Assembly: GCA_011037195.1 (NCBI GenBank)
Contig: JAAEAF010002642.1
Span: 54,197-118,196 of the forward strand
Origin: Triatoma infestans
Lineage: Eukaryota; Arthropoda; Insecta; Hemiptera; Reduviidae
Direction: 5' to 3'
Length of the DNA stretch: 64,000 nucleotides
Position numbers and translations under genes: made by a program. The notes under the pieces are model-generated. The model was not told the DNA's origin and did not search any database. It saw nothing but the letters and a program-made list of their open reading frames with translations. Shown here piece by piece: positions 33,015 to 43,864 of this stretch (position 1 is the first letter of the stretch; every line of letters starts with the position of its first letter).

Positions 33015-33911
33015 TTAAATTAATAAAGCTCTTACTTTTAAGCTATTTATAAAAAATGCATAAATATTATTTATTTTACTGACATCATTAATATGCAAAA
33101 AATCCTCTAATGTATTAACCAAAGCAAGATAGTTCCTCAGATATTTACTTCTTTGGCCAATAAACATTGGGCAGGAAAATAAGAAATGTGCTACCATGTC
33201 CATCTCACCCCTGAAACAAACTGGACAAAGTGCATGGTCCGAAAACACATACTTTCTGCCCTCAATATATAATGATGTCTTCTTTTTATATGCCAAACGT
33301 AATTGGGCCACCAGTCTTATTTTTTTTATATTCACATTAAAATATAAATATTCGTGCTTTATTCCAAATGTACAAATATTAGGGTAATACAAGTTGTATG
33401 TACCATTGCAAACAGAGTCGATATCCTTACTGATTAAATTATTTTCAAAAGAAATTAACAAATCTTTACACCTATTATTAATAATATCAACACTTCTACA
33501 CTGGTACAAACTTTCCTCTCCTATTATCGTCAAATAGCACCTCAACTCGGAGACCCAATTCAAAGGAATATTTTGATTATCAATTAATTCTAGGAGACTA
33601 TTAAAACATATTTTGGGGAGTTTATCATTGGGCATACCTAGCAAACCAATCCACCATCCTAACATTTTTTTTAAAATTTTAAGTTGGGTGTGAGACCTAC
33701 ATAACTCTAGCCTTATGTAAGCATTTGGAGAATGAAGAGGTAAATTCAATAATAACTTAAAAAAGTTAATTTGACCTCGTTCAACCTGATTTAAACTTTG
33801 CGAACCCCAAAATTCGGCCATATAAAGTAGATTAGTTTGCGAGATAGCGTCAAACAATGAAACTTTTGAACTCCAGGAATCTGATTTACAGGATTTTAAC
33901 AAATTTAACAC
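33015..33911 (-). pseudogene. C-terminal domain with CCHC knuckle (element at 32.9-36.3 kb)
   Basis: This 298-codon piece is the post-RT region. LLYMAEFWGSQ (residues 28-38) corresponds to the 'YG.E.W' segment, and a GWWIGLLGMP stretch is at ~85-94. The knuckle is C229-X2-C232-X9-H242-X4-C247, with ALCPVCFRGEMDMVAHFLF around it. It ends naturally at KVRALLI. The RT thumb lies between this piece and the RT frame, at 33912-34100 in a third phase (recognisable as KFIYLGVPF). The antisense frame at 33196-33387 is a shadow. Confidence 0.8.
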
Positions 33912-34099
33912 GGAGGAGTTGGCTGCAGTACATTTCGTACGAAATAATTACCAGCGTTTGAAAAACGTCCTGATGCCGAAAATGGAACGCCCAAATAAAT
34001 AAACTTATTGTTTGTTTCAATAATTTTATCATCATAATAAAAATTTTTAATTTTACCAAGCCTGCCCCTTTTATGAAATGGTATTATTATTGTTTTTTT

Positions 34100-34705
34100 T
34101 TAATTTACCATTAAATCATTCTCTTTACAATAATCCCTGAGCAAGTTCAATTTAAATTGCACATCCCTCCATGAAGATGCCAACAGCACAATGTCGTCAG
34201 CATACATCAACATTAATACGTCTTCACTATTGCATATATTAATTCCCTCAGCTTTTCTTTCATGAAAAAAGTCCAATATATTTGATATATGTAATGAGAA
34301 TAATAAGGGACTCAAAACTTCTCCTTGCAATACACCCCTTGTTACCCTAATACCTTTAGAAACTTTTAGGCCATCAGAAATTCTTATTGAGGCGGATACA
34401 TAGATATTTTTGATTATGCGAACTAATTTAGCACTGACTCCCATCTGATATAGTTTCAACCATAATTTCGAGTGACTAACGGAATCAAACGCACGCTTGA
34501 AATCTATAAATATGCCGAATATTTTCCTTCTCTTAAGCCTTAAGTTTATATTAATAACAGAGGACAGTGTAAAAATACAGTCTCTGCATCCCATACTTTT
34601 TCTAAGTTCCATTTGCTCCCTTGGTAACAAACCTCTTTCGTCGATCCATCTCGTTAGTCTTGTATTTATGATATTTGTAAATATCTTAATTACTGAATTG
34701 CACAA
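34100..34705 (-). pseudogene. reverse transcriptase core (element at 32.9-36.3 kb)
   Basis: The 201-codon frame contains RT motifs: NIINTRLTRWID, FIDFKRAFDS with catalytic D68, RGVLQGEVLSPLLF at 123-136, and MYADDIVLLA with D170-D171. All catalytic Asp residues are intact. It enters by frame change from the linker piece near 34700 (the DPYNYRGIALCNSV stretch crosses both frames) and leaves at an A8 run near 34090. Confidence 0.85.
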
Positions 34706-35277
34706 AGCGATTCCGCGATAATTATATGGATCTCACCTTTTTTATGCAATAGCATCATTTTGATCGAGGACCAAGCTTTGGGAATTTGCTCATTAAACCA
34801 GATTTTATTTAGCATATTCAATAAATAGTGCAACCAAGGGTTGTTCAGCATTTTGAAAATCTCATTCGGAATCAGATCAAAACCGGGGGCTTTGTTATTT
34901 TTACTATTGTTTATACTCTCTAACAACTCGTCTAAGGTTATATCGCTATCTAAATCTGGATTAAAAGTACTTATAAATAAAGAGTCGTCATAGGGTACAA
35001 CCGGTAACATCCGTTGGTAAAAATTCTCCCACTGTTCAATGCTTAGCTTATTATTACAAACTTTCTTCTTACGAAATTTCCTAATTGCTCCCCAGAATTC
35101 AGAAGAATTATGTATATCTCTAATTACCAGAGTTAAATTATCATAATACAATTTCTTAGAAATTTTAATTACTTTTTTATACATAGTTTTAGATCCCAGA
35201 TACCTATTTAGATATTCCGCACTGAAAGAATTTTTATAGCAGAGTTTTAAAAACTTATTCATATTCTTTTTTGCCAC
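34690..35277 (-). pseudogene. endonuclease-RT linker and RT start (element at 32.9-36.3 kb)
   Basis: The frame carries the linker between endonuclease and RT. DITLDELLESINNSKNNKAP then GFDLIPNEIFKML is the typical 'A...LKNNKAPG.DGI..E..K' region. IPKAWSSIKMMLLHKKG is the first RT block. It overlaps the endonuclease frame by 19 nt in another phase, next to an A6 run (35303-35308 on the plus strand as T). Confidence 0.8.
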
Positions 35278-36275
35278 TTGGCAATCAAAGTTGTACCAGG
35301 GTTTTTTGAACTAAAACTTGTACTACCTAATTTTATTGATTTTAACATTCCACAATCCTTCATAATTAAGTGCATAGATGTAATAAAATTATCATTCAGT
35401 TGGCTCACACAATCACTATTGAAGTAAATACCGGAAGAACCCTCCAGCCTCAAAGTGAATTGAGTACTGCTTATAAAATTTCTATTTAATGAAAGGACTG
35501 GATCAACGCTGTCTAGTGCCACATTAAGTTGTTCTTCTTTTTCATTATTTATCAGAGTTAATAAACAAATAAAATGATCAGATGTGTGGATATTATTTAT
35601 AATTTCGAAATCCTGGATAAATGGAATACAATTTGCGGACAACCAAACCATATCAATAATACTACAACATTGCTTACCCAAAAAAGTGTATTTGGCTGGA
35701 AAATCACCTAGGGTTCGCCCATTACTAATAAACATACCAAAAGATTCAAATACATCAATCAGCTTTTTGCCTCTGACATCAATATCAATATCCAATGAAG
35801 ATCTGTTTCCATATAAATTAGAGTTTAAAAACATATCATCATCTGAATTAAAACTATTTAATAAACCAACTTTAGCATTATAATCCCCGCCTATAATTAC
35901 ATTTACATCATTATAATTCATCATTATATTATTTAATTCAATTTCAAGATCATCAATTAAACAGTTATTATCATTACCGGGCTTCCAATATACCAAACCC
36001 ACCACATATAATTCAGCATTAATATTTATAAGTAAACATAGAAACCAAGGTTTTGAGATTAATACTTGTACAAAAGAACAAAGATCTTTCTTCAAGAAAA
36101 TAATCAGGCCACCTGAAGCTCGCCCTTTTTTATGCACTTTGACAGCGTTCACAAAATAATAATCGTAATTATTTAAAAACCTTGGAAAAATAGCACTATT
36201 CACAGAATTTAACCATGTTTCGGAAAAACATAAAACATCAATATTTTTTAACTGAAAAATTTCAGTTAGAAAATG
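35259..36275 (-). pseudogene. apurinic-type endonuclease (element at 32.9-36.3 kb)
   Basis: Endonuclease blocks in order: LCFSETWLN (E29), the GGLIIFLK strand, VVGLVYWKP, IIGGDYNAKVG (139-147) and HTSDHF with the catalytic SDH at 242-244. These are the metal- and phosphate-binding residues of AP endonuclease-like nickases. The open frame nominally begins at 36305, but its first ~10 residues (MILAKRPRSD) are translated from antisense U2 snRNA and are not part of the element. The element's own sequence starts at about 36275, so the N-terminal Asn-containing block is lost. Confidence 0.85.
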
Positions 36276-36317
36276 ATCGCTTCTCGGCCTTTTGGCTAAG
36301 ATCAAAGTGTAGTATCT
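36276..36317 (+). pseudogene. 5' fragment of U2 snRNA (nt 1-42)
   Basis: The plus strand matches U2 snRNA from its first nucleotide: ATCGCTTCTCGGCC, TTTTGGCTAAGATC, then AAAGTGTAGTATCT, including the GUAGUA branch-point pairing segment. The match stops at nt 42, where sequence becomes the target duplication; the last three bases (TCT) belong to both. Without the Sm site and 3' half it cannot be a functional snRNA gene. It is antisense to the attached retrotransposon. Confidence 0.9.
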
Positions 36318-36329
36318 TTATGTAATACA

Positions 36330-36989
36330 ATATTTACATTTGGCCTTCGTGAGAGTACTACTTGCATAAGTAACATCTCTCTGTTATTTGCTTTGAATCA
36401 ATATTGTCCTCAAGCATAGTTGCTGGCGTCGCAGTCAAAAATAAATCTATTACTCTTTAAAAGCACCAATTTCGGTTTTACCAAGTGCTTGCAATAAATA
36501 CTCGCTAATTCTGCGAAAAAGGATTGTAGTAGTCAGTCAACAGTGCCTAAAAACTGTGTTATATGCTTACATAAACCGGACTGGCCAATTTACAATTGCT
36601 TTGATCTTTGTAAGATTTTAAGCTACCCTTGCGACACAGAATTAAGTTACTATAACACGGAGAATAGACTTTTGTTTTTCGTTTTGAATTATTCTGCGAT
36701 TTATACTTGACTTATACCTATAGTTTTATCACACTATCTTTGGACATTGAACTTTAAAGAGTTGACAGTTCGTACGTAGTGGCCAATATGGCACGTCCTA
36801 TAGTGGGTGCTGACTTTTTTTTTAGCTTATTTTGAAATGTTGGTTGATATTCAAAGTAGATAACTCTTGGAGAAAATCACCAAACTGCTTGTTCAAGGCT
36901 GTTCTGCTCCAGAACTTTCCAGCGCTCAAATTAAATCCATCATTGGTTCTACTATTTACACCGCATATTGGCAGAATTCTCTCACTAGA
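36330..36989. other. unassigned stretch
   Basis: No motif was recognised. The overlapping frames at 36822-37059 on both strands could belong to the Gypsy relic that follows, but I cannot align them. Confidence 0.35.
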
Positions 36990-37190
36990 CTTGATGGCTT
37001 GTCTTAAGAAATTCAGCACGGCATTATATCCGCACCGCCCCTGGCGTGCCCGTGTTTAATAAATCACGACGATTAGCACCTGAAAAAGTTATTAATTGCC
37101 AAAAAGGAAATTGACCACATGATATAGATGGTGATTGCTAGACCTTCCAAAGCCCTTGGTCATCTCCTCTCCAGCTAGTCAAAAAAAAAA
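36990..37190 (+). pseudogene. Ty3/Gypsy relic: start of reverse transcriptase
   Basis: The plus strand reads HYIRTAPGVPVFNKSRRLAP then EK, and after a stop and frame change AKKEIDHMI, then ARPSKALGHLLSS. This follows the 'H.I.T.GPPV..R.RRLAPEKL..AK.E.D.M+..GI.RPS.SPW.SP' entry into Gypsy RT. It is cut off by a poly(A) tract at 37181-37198. Confidence 0.6.
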
Positions 37191-37229
37191 AAAAAAAATG
37201 CTAGTGATTTTAGGTTCTGGACCTCATGA

Positions 37230-37330
37230 AGAGGGCAGGCTTTCTCTACTAGGTATTGAGGGGTTAGCACAATAAGCCTCAACGTGTAGGATGCAGTGCC
37301 TGGGTTTGAGTCCCCCCCCCCTGTGGCATT
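37230..37330 (+). repeat. tRNA-like SINE head
   Basis: GGGGTTAGCACAATAAG could be an A box, and CTGGGTTTGAGTCCC (about 37297-37311) is a good B box with a T-arm-like stem, about 40 nt apart. It is preceded by a poly(A) tract at 37181-37198 and followed by a C9 run. A single copy was seen, so the call is tentative. Confidence 0.35.
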
Positions 37331-38380
37331 CTAATTCTATCTATGTCAATTTCGTTATTTAGATTTCATCACGCAATATGCAACTGATGTTCAACATGTT
37401 CCTAGCTTGCTCAATGTTGTGTCGGATACTCTATCTCCCATTTGAAGCTTATATGCTCTTCTAGCTTCGTCAAACGCATTTCTTCAGCTTCGCCAAATAC
37501 TCCTTTCGGATTGTGATCAACTGTTGCACTGCGATATCTCTACGGCCTCGGCACGTTCTAGAGTAGTGGAAGAAGCAAACGGAAAAATAGAGATAATTGT
37601 GAAAAAGTGTTAGTTTTTGGAGAAGTGAAATGAACAATATTTTAAGTGAATTTTGGTGCAATGAAAAGAGGAAAGTATTATTAATTAAGGATCATTGCTA
37701 TTCAAGAGATAAAGGGACAAGAAACCAACCGTTAGGGCAAGACAATACTACTTGGCTGGTTGTTTTTTTTTAGGAGAAAACCCCCTCTAGAACAAGCAGC
37801 ATTTTTTTCATCAGTCTATTCCAAGCATTCAACCAGCATTCATTCGAGAGAGAACATCAGTGCCAGTTAGTTTACATGAACATTTGAGTTTAAATCAATC
37901 TAGCTAAGAAAGATTTTCTGTATAGTTGTTCTGAATAGTGTCTTAATTCATTATTCAAAATTAACAAATATTTACTATTTGTAAAGTTACTAAATTAATA
38001 TGTATTTTTTTTATATTTACACCTGTTATAAGCATAACAATAGTAATTTTGCTTAATTGTGGGCAATTAATAGAAACCAGAGCAGAGAAGTCACACAACA
38101 GTGAAACTTCAATTCACTCAATAAGTAGATCGCAAGGCCACTGATGTTTTAGCCTTATTGATATTGATAAAACAAAATAAAACATTAAACACAGTAAATT
38201 AAGAATTGAAAAAATATATATTAAAAGTGACAAAATAAATAAATAATAAACTTGAATTTAGAAAAAATTTAAAACTAGTAATATTAAAAAAAAAATAAAA
38301 ATAAAAATAAAAATCCTTATAAAATATTTAAAAAAGGAAAAGAAAAAAATCCTTAAAGTTCAAATATTTTTAAACAAAAT
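37331..38380. other. AT-rich, low-complexity stretch
   Basis: AAAAAT repeats lie at 38285-38320. The minus-strand region 37430-37660 is slightly more complex (open pieces around KKCVDEARRAYKLQMGDRVS) but was not recognised. Confidence 0.35.
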
Positions 38381-38392
38381 AAAATCACTTAC

Positions 38393-38520
38393 CGCAGTGA
38401 CTGACGCTGAAGACAAGGAGCATTGAACACAGAATTCTGACGCTGTTCACACCAAGAGCATTAAACACAGAATGAGAACGCAGCGATGTTCGATACGACT
38501 TGTATAGATATATTTTTAAT
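38393..38520 (-). promoter_or_regulatory. possible non-coding first exon with splice donor
   Basis: On the minus strand a 130-nt non-repetitive segment ends CACTGCG|GTAAGTGATTTT, a good 5' splice site with the donor at 38392. It lies directly beside the TGACGTCA cluster. A nearly duplicated GAGCATT.AACACAGAAT block occurs twice within it. This is a weak inference without an acceptor or protein. Confidence 0.25.
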
Positions 38521-38862
38521 GAATAAGGAAGTGCCTACAAAGCAATGCTGTTGGTTGTGTGACGTCATAGGCCGTCATTATATAATTTGTATATATAAAA
38601 ATAAATCAATATTAACCAATACATATAATCGATATATTTTTAATCAATAAGACAGTGGCTGTTTTAAATGCTATTGACTCTGTGACGTCACTGGAGAGGG
38701 GGTAGTATGTTGAGTTTGACTAGAGCTGAAGGCAATGATTTTGTTATATATAATAAAATCGATATTTATAATCAATAAGGCAGTTGGAGATATAGTGGCT
38801 GCGCATGCCCGAAACTTGCAATGCTATTGGCTGTGACGTCATAGGAGTGAGAATAAGTGTTA
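38510..38862. promoter_or_regulatory. three diverged repeats each with TGACGTCA and ATTGG
   Basis: Three units of roughly 100-150 bp share an AATCGATAT/TTTTTAAT.AATAAG block, a CAGTGG-like block, GCTATTGG (an inverted CCAAT box) and the perfect palindrome TGACGTCA at 38560-38567, 38683-38690 and 38834-38841. TGACGTCA is the CREB/ATF site, and CCAAT plus CRE pairs are common in promoters. Splice-donor-like GTAAGT sequences lie outward on both sides (38392 minus, 38903 plus). The array could be a bidirectional promoter or the enhancer repeats of a lost LTR. Confidence 0.4.
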
Positions 38863-39339
38863 TTATAGTAGTTTGTTTTGCTAGAAGAAGTTCAGTTCTT
38901 TGTAAGTGCGCGTTTGTAAAGTAGTGAAAATAACAGGAGACGCTTGGTAGGGATAAGTCAATATTTTTTTCTTTATTATTTTATGAGTAAGTTAGGTTAT
39001 GATGCCTTTCCACCATATTTTTTTTAATTAGAATTATTTTTGTGATTGATATTTTTGCTTTCGTGAGTGAGGTACAGAAAATAGAAAGTTCGAAAAAAAT
39101 ATGAGAGTGCGGGGGTAGAGAAAATTAAGAACAGAAGTGACTATTGAAACTATAGCAGTGAAAAACCATTAGAGCTGTCTGTTAAGGCGATGAACTTGTT
39201 ATATAAGCATAGTAGGGTCGAATCCCAGGTAAACAAGTTTATTCTTATTAAAATAAGATAAAATATAATTCCCACCCCGCCAAGTGTAATGGTCGTTGAG
39301 TGGTGGTGGGGTTAAGTGGAAGCATTGGATTGGATGAGT

Positions 39340-40216
39340 GTGGTACAGAGCCGTAACCAAAGGGTTGGCGAGTGGGGGAAAGTTGCCCCGCAAAAAAGTG
39401 GCCAAGTTCGTGCATGTCTTCAATGTAAACAATCTAGAATTCATTGCCACGTTAAGGCACCTGTTAACCACGTACATGTCGGTCTAATTGGCCCTTGAAA
39501 ATCATTTAAAATTACTCAACTGTGTAACTGTTATCAGCCGTTTTTCTCGTTTTCCAGGATATATCTGGATAATCCATGCAAAAGAAAGATTTTCTGCTTG
39601 GATATGTCTATATCTAGCACACATTAGAACCGATCGTGGACCCCAGTTAAGGACCGAATTATTTCAATGATTTGGAGTTTTATATCACCGCACTACATCT
39701 TATCACCCCGCTTCGTCATATGAAAGCAGCTTTAATGTGCGACATATCTCATAGACCGGTGCTTTGCCTATTGCTATGTTTGGTATTTGTTCCACTTTCA
39801 AAGTACATATCAAGGCGACTCTTGCAGAATTGGTCTTTGGTCAACCCTTGCGGTTGTCAAAGGAAATTTTAATCCCTAACGTCAAGCCTGTAACCAATCC
39901 ATCGGAATTCGTTGCCAACTCCATAACATTTCAAACAAAAGGAAACATCACGCCGTGGTCTTGTCTAACATTTATCTTTAAACACCTTACTAAATCGGAC
40001 TACGTTTTTGTTAAACAAGATTTGGTGTGGATCTGTATACCAAATAGTTAAACGTGGAGATATTATAACATCACCGCAATGGTAAGATAATGGATATTTC
40101 CATTGAGAGACTTCAACCTGCTTACTTTGTTAATGAAAACAAGGAGCTTCCATTATCTGCAAAACTATTTCACAACCATAACCTGTCCTCCATGAAGAAC
40201 TTGCCAAAGTCTTGAA
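39340..40216 (+). pseudogene. Ty3/Gypsy relic: integrase and pol C-terminus
   Basis: Fragments in three plus frames follow Gypsy integrase. CLQCKQSRIHCHVKAP then VNHVHVGLIGPLE (end of the zinc domain and start of the core) is followed by TVISRFSRFPG and RTDRGPQLRTELFQ (the DRG..F.S..F block with the second Asp). Then come TSYHPASSYE, ATLAELVFGQPLRLSKEIL and SDYVFVKQDL. DISIERLQPAYFVNENKELP is the end. Stops and frameshifts occur every 100-200 bp, so it is long dead. It may belong to the same insertion as the RT fragment at 36990-37190, with ~2 kb of deletions and later insertions between. Confidence 0.75.
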
Positions 40217-41155
40217 CGACACGTTGTGGCAGTGTGGTTCGTTTTTGGCAAGTTTTTGTGACTATTTTTATTAAAAACATTTATTATTTCAATGTCTATT
40301 TAATTCGCTATTGTTCAGGTTTTTATTCGTAAGTTTATTATTAACTATTGCAATTATGAAATCATCGTATAACATCAATCTCTATTGATGTTTCATTATT
40401 TTTTCAATTATTTTTTTTTACTGCCTTCGGGTATAATCGTATGCAATTGGCATTATTAATAGAGGGGCAACAATAGAGAAAGTTTTACTGAAATGTTAAA
40501 ATACAAAAACTAGGAGAATGAACTTTCGTTTTTCGTTGTGATTCATACTGTATTGTACGTTATGTTCAAATATAAAGTTTATTTGTCATTAATTGGCTGT
40601 AATTAATATTATGTACCCTACACCTATATTCATTCATTTCCTTCCAAGAACTTCATATTTCAGTTAATTATTTGTGGAAACCTTTAGGGGTCGTTGTTTT
40701 TATTGTATTCGTATTTCCTTTTTATAAGTAATATAACTTTAATTACTGTTTTAATATTTTAATATTATAACAATATTTTTAAAAATTGTAAAACTGTATT
40801 ATTTGTTTGTCTATTGTTTTTTTAAATAATTCTTTAAACATTTAATACATGAATAAACACCGAATAAAATTTCATTAGATAAAGAAAGACACCTTTTCTA
40901 TTTTGGAATACCACAGCATTATGCAACACCTCATGGTATAGAATTATATAATGGAATACCTAATACCATAAATTTTGATGCATTAAATCAAGATAGTAAT
41001 AATACCTACTTGAATATATATAAATATACATATATATTATGTACATATACAAATGTATGTTTGGTTTCGTCTGTGGCATATCTTAACCACAATAAAATAT
41101 ACAGATATTTGGAAAAGCATAAACTAACAGCAGTTTATATTCTTTTATAATGATA
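40217..41155. other. AT-rich stretch, nothing recognised
   Basis: No motif or repeat match was seen. It could contain the remains of the Gypsy 3' LTR, but no partner copy exists in the window to test this. Confidence 0.4.
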
Positions 41156-41169
41156 TAAACGTTTGTAAT

Positions 41170-42182
41170 TTTTTTTTTTTTTTTTTTTTTTAATTTATTG
41201 TAATGCAGTACCAATACAAAATGTGTTTTGCCTGTAATGCTGTTGTCTGTATGATAATGTACTGACGTGTAGAACGTGTGCAGGTACCCCATCCAATGAT
41301 GGCCCTGTTGGAGTGATTTGTTTATGGAGTGAATAAATGAAATGTGAAGTGAAATGAATGTATGGGTGTGAATGTAATTATGCTAGTTCATAATGTCGTT
41401 CAGTGAGGTCTGTCAGTCAGTATGAAGTTTGTCTACGGTGGATGTAACAAGTCCTATGGCCATCTCCGTTTTAGTCTTCTTCCTGGAACTAGAGTTGTTT
41501 GTAAATTGTTGATTAGAAGATTTGTATGACTGTTCAGTTTGACATGATACTTAGTGTACAGTCGATGTGCTGCTTGTTGTACTGTTTCAGTGTTTGTGTC
41601 TTTATGTATTGTTTCGTTTGTAACATAGAAAGGAGATGAAAGTATAGTCCGCAGTGTGCGAGATTGGAATGTCTGAATTTTTTTCAAATGTGTCTGTTTA
41701 GCCGCTCCCCAAAGCTGAAGTCCGTATGTCCAAATTGGTTTCAATAGAGTCTTGTAAATTAGGAGTTTGTTGTTTATGTTTAATGTGGATTTTGTCTTTA
41801 GTAATCTATATAACTGTTTGAAACGTAAATTAAGTTCAAGTCTTTTAGTTTTTACATGTGTTGCCCAAGTTAGTCGTTTGTCCAAGTGCATCCCTAAATA
41901 TTTTACCGAGTTACTTAACGGTAATGGTTCGTTATCATATTTCACAAGGTATATCTTCCGTCTTTTTTAGAGTAAAATGTACTGTTTTTGTTTTGTTTAT
42001 ATTGAGTTTACTTTTCCATGTGATGTTCCAGTTATGCAAGTTAGTCAAATGCTGCTTCAATATTAATTTGTTGGTTATTATGTCTGTGTTGGTAACAAGT
42101 AGTGCTGTGTCATCCGCATAGGTCGCAGTAACAATATTCGGATGTTCAGGTATGTCGTATATGTAAATATTGTATAGTAGTG
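41170..42182 (-). mobile_element. 5'-truncated Jockey-type element with target duplication and poly(A)
   Basis: The 14-bp sequence TAAACGTTTGTAAT occurs at 41156-41169 and 42183-42196, exactly at the two ends. In minus sense the unit runs from inside the RT, through the thumb and C-terminus and a ~250-bp 3' UTR, to AATAAA and a poly(A) tail of ~24 (plus-strand T run after 41169). This is a textbook target-primed insertion of a 1.0-kb truncated copy and is fairly young, since the duplication is perfect. Confidence 0.9.
41454..42182 (-). pseudogene. Jockey-type RT, C-terminal part
   Basis: The first block (42182 to about 41960) reads NIYIYDIPEHPN then TATYADDTALLVTN, containing the catalytic YADD. 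It continues LNINKTKTVHFTL. After a frame change near 41950, the 163-codon frame 41454-41945 continues NSVKYLGMHLDKRLTWATHV, TLLKPIWTYGLQLWGAAK and TLRTILSSPFYVTN. These are the standard thumb and 'IWTYG.QLWG..' segments of Jockey proteins. No RNase H is present, as usual for Jockey. Plus-strand frames at 41767-42121 are shadows. Confidence 0.85.
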
Positions 42183-42196
42183 TAAACGTTTGTAAT

Positions 42197-43039
42197 ACAT
42201 AAAAAAAATATCACTCAATATGATTTATAAATAAACATATTTATAAAAAAATATATAATTTAACTATTTTAAACAAAAACTATCTACTTGGAAAATATAA
42301 GTGGCATGTGCTGATAGTAATGTGTGTTTGTATGTGTGTATGTGAATGTGTATGCATGGATATGTATCTGTGTTCCCCAGATATGCATTGCTCCTATCCA
42401 TTAAACTCGATCACTTTGTTTTTCAAGATATAGGTTGTATCATATTATGAAATAAACTCTTTGGTCTATGCAATATTTAATATTAAAGAAATATTTTCAT
42501 TGTTTTTATATTGTACGACAAAAAAAATTATTAATAGTCCTTTGTACATACATACATCAATCTCTATATATAGCAATAAATCCGGTCAATAATAAAATGA
42601 GACTACAATGTCTGCCTGTATGCTCTAAACATTTGCTGCTCCGTTGGTTTGAGCAGTGGTTTAGCATTTTAAATATTGTTTTATGGTAAAATTTAAAACT
42701 GAGCTCCTTTGTTTTAAAAATATACAAATATTTGTATGAAGGCGGTGTACAAAAAAAAAATTTTTCATTTGCTGTTGAGTTCACAATACTTTGTGAATTT
42801 CTATTGTATAGACACAAAAAAAAAAAAAAAATCAATTTACTATGTAAACTTTCGTACTAAATAAAATTGTCTCTTTATGTGAAAATTGCATAACATTGGT
42901 TACTACTACATGTCTTTAGGTTTTATATGTCTTTTATAGTGGGATCACTACAATTAATTATATAAATTGAATTTAATAGATATAAATAGTTTTATTAATA
43001 CTGACAACTGAAATATCTTAGCCTACAGCTCGCTACAAT
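42197..43039. other. AT-rich stretch, nothing recognised
   Basis: A GT-rich tract is at 42320-42355. The frames at 42468-42835 are low-complexity on both strands. Confidence 0.4.
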
Positions 43040-43600
43040 TTACTTTTAATTGGAATCGGCACAGAACTTAAAAATTGAGACAGACCTATCAAACCCTTAG
43101 ACAGCTCTATCCATTGATTAACAATCGGACGCCACTCAAACTGCAATTGTTGCAGACTACTCTACTTACCATACCTCTTACTAAGACCTATACTGACTTA
43201 CGCCTGCCCTGTATGGCTAGGAACTTCTAAGATTGCATTGTACAAATTACAAATCTTTCAAAATAAAATCCTACGCATCGCCTTGGGTACGGAACTACCG
43301 AATCCACAGGAAGCTCAACATGCCAACAATGAAAGACTTCGTAGACAAGGCAGCAAACCGCTTTTTAGAAAACCAACTAACTTACAGAAGCTGGAATAGA
43401 TAATCAATCTCGGATAGAGGACAACCCGACGACGCACTGAAACCTAGACTATCACAAGACATCCTCCGTCATCTGACAACAAATCCATAAATAATTATAA
43501 ACTATTAATATTGTTATTTTATTTATGTATATTTTTTGTAAGGCAGAAATAAGCTGGCGGCCAAATAAATGTGAAAATTAAAAAAATAAATCTTATGATT
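43040..43600 (+). pseudogene. decayed 3' end of a second Jockey-type element
   Basis: The plus strand reads LLLRPILTYACPVWLGTSKI then LYKLQIFQNKILRIALGT. After a frame change it reads RKLNMPTMKDFVDKAANRFL then ENQ. These match the 'YK.LI.PI.TY..PVW', 'LQ..QNK.LR' and 'N.LHN.LNMPTVK......F' segments of Jockey proteins. The 3' UTR ends GGCGGCCAAATAAATGTG near 43575 and an A-rich tail. The orientation is opposite to the copy at 41170-42182 and the family is different. Confidence 0.65.
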
Positions 43601-43864
43601 ATGACAATCATTATGTGTACTCAATTGAAAACATTAAGCGACCTCTTGTTTCTGTTTTATAAAGAAAATATATTATCTACTGAAGTGGTCTTGAATTAAT
43701 TTTTGGTGAATTTTCTTTCTGATTCTCTCAGAACATTTGATGAACTTGATGTGATGGTGTTTCTAAGATTGCTCGTAGTTTACTATTTCCATATTAAAAT
43801 ATTCGTGAATGAAGTTTTATGAATGCGCTTATAAGAAGAAAAAGTAAAGTAAAGTAATGCCTAT

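Larger units (their letters stand above)
32864..36329 (-). mobile_element. APE-type non-LTR retrotransposon fused to a U2 snRNA fragment
   Basis: A 15-bp direct repeat TCTTTATGTAATACA flanks the unit exactly (32864-32878 and 36315-36329), marking one retrotransposition event. In minus sense the interior is: U2 antisense fragment, endonuclease, linker, reverse transcriptase, C-terminal knuckle domain, a 3' UTR with AATAAA, and a short TGTC repeat at the end. The element is 5'-truncated just before the endonuclease start. Three or more single-base shifts, mostly at homopolymers, split the protein. There is no RNase H domain. The RT style fits the large Jockey/CR1/L2-like assemblage, but I cannot name the clade. 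Confidence 0.88.

Noticed and set aside
33196..35883. Plus-strand ORFs within 33-36 kb
   Set aside because: They are shadows of the minus-strand non-LTR element.
36276..36317. A functional U2 snRNA gene or a U2-targeting element (Utopia or Keno type)
   Set aside because: Only nt 1-42 are present. The fragment lies inside the target duplication rather than flanking it, and the outer flanks are not U2, so U2 was not the insertion target.
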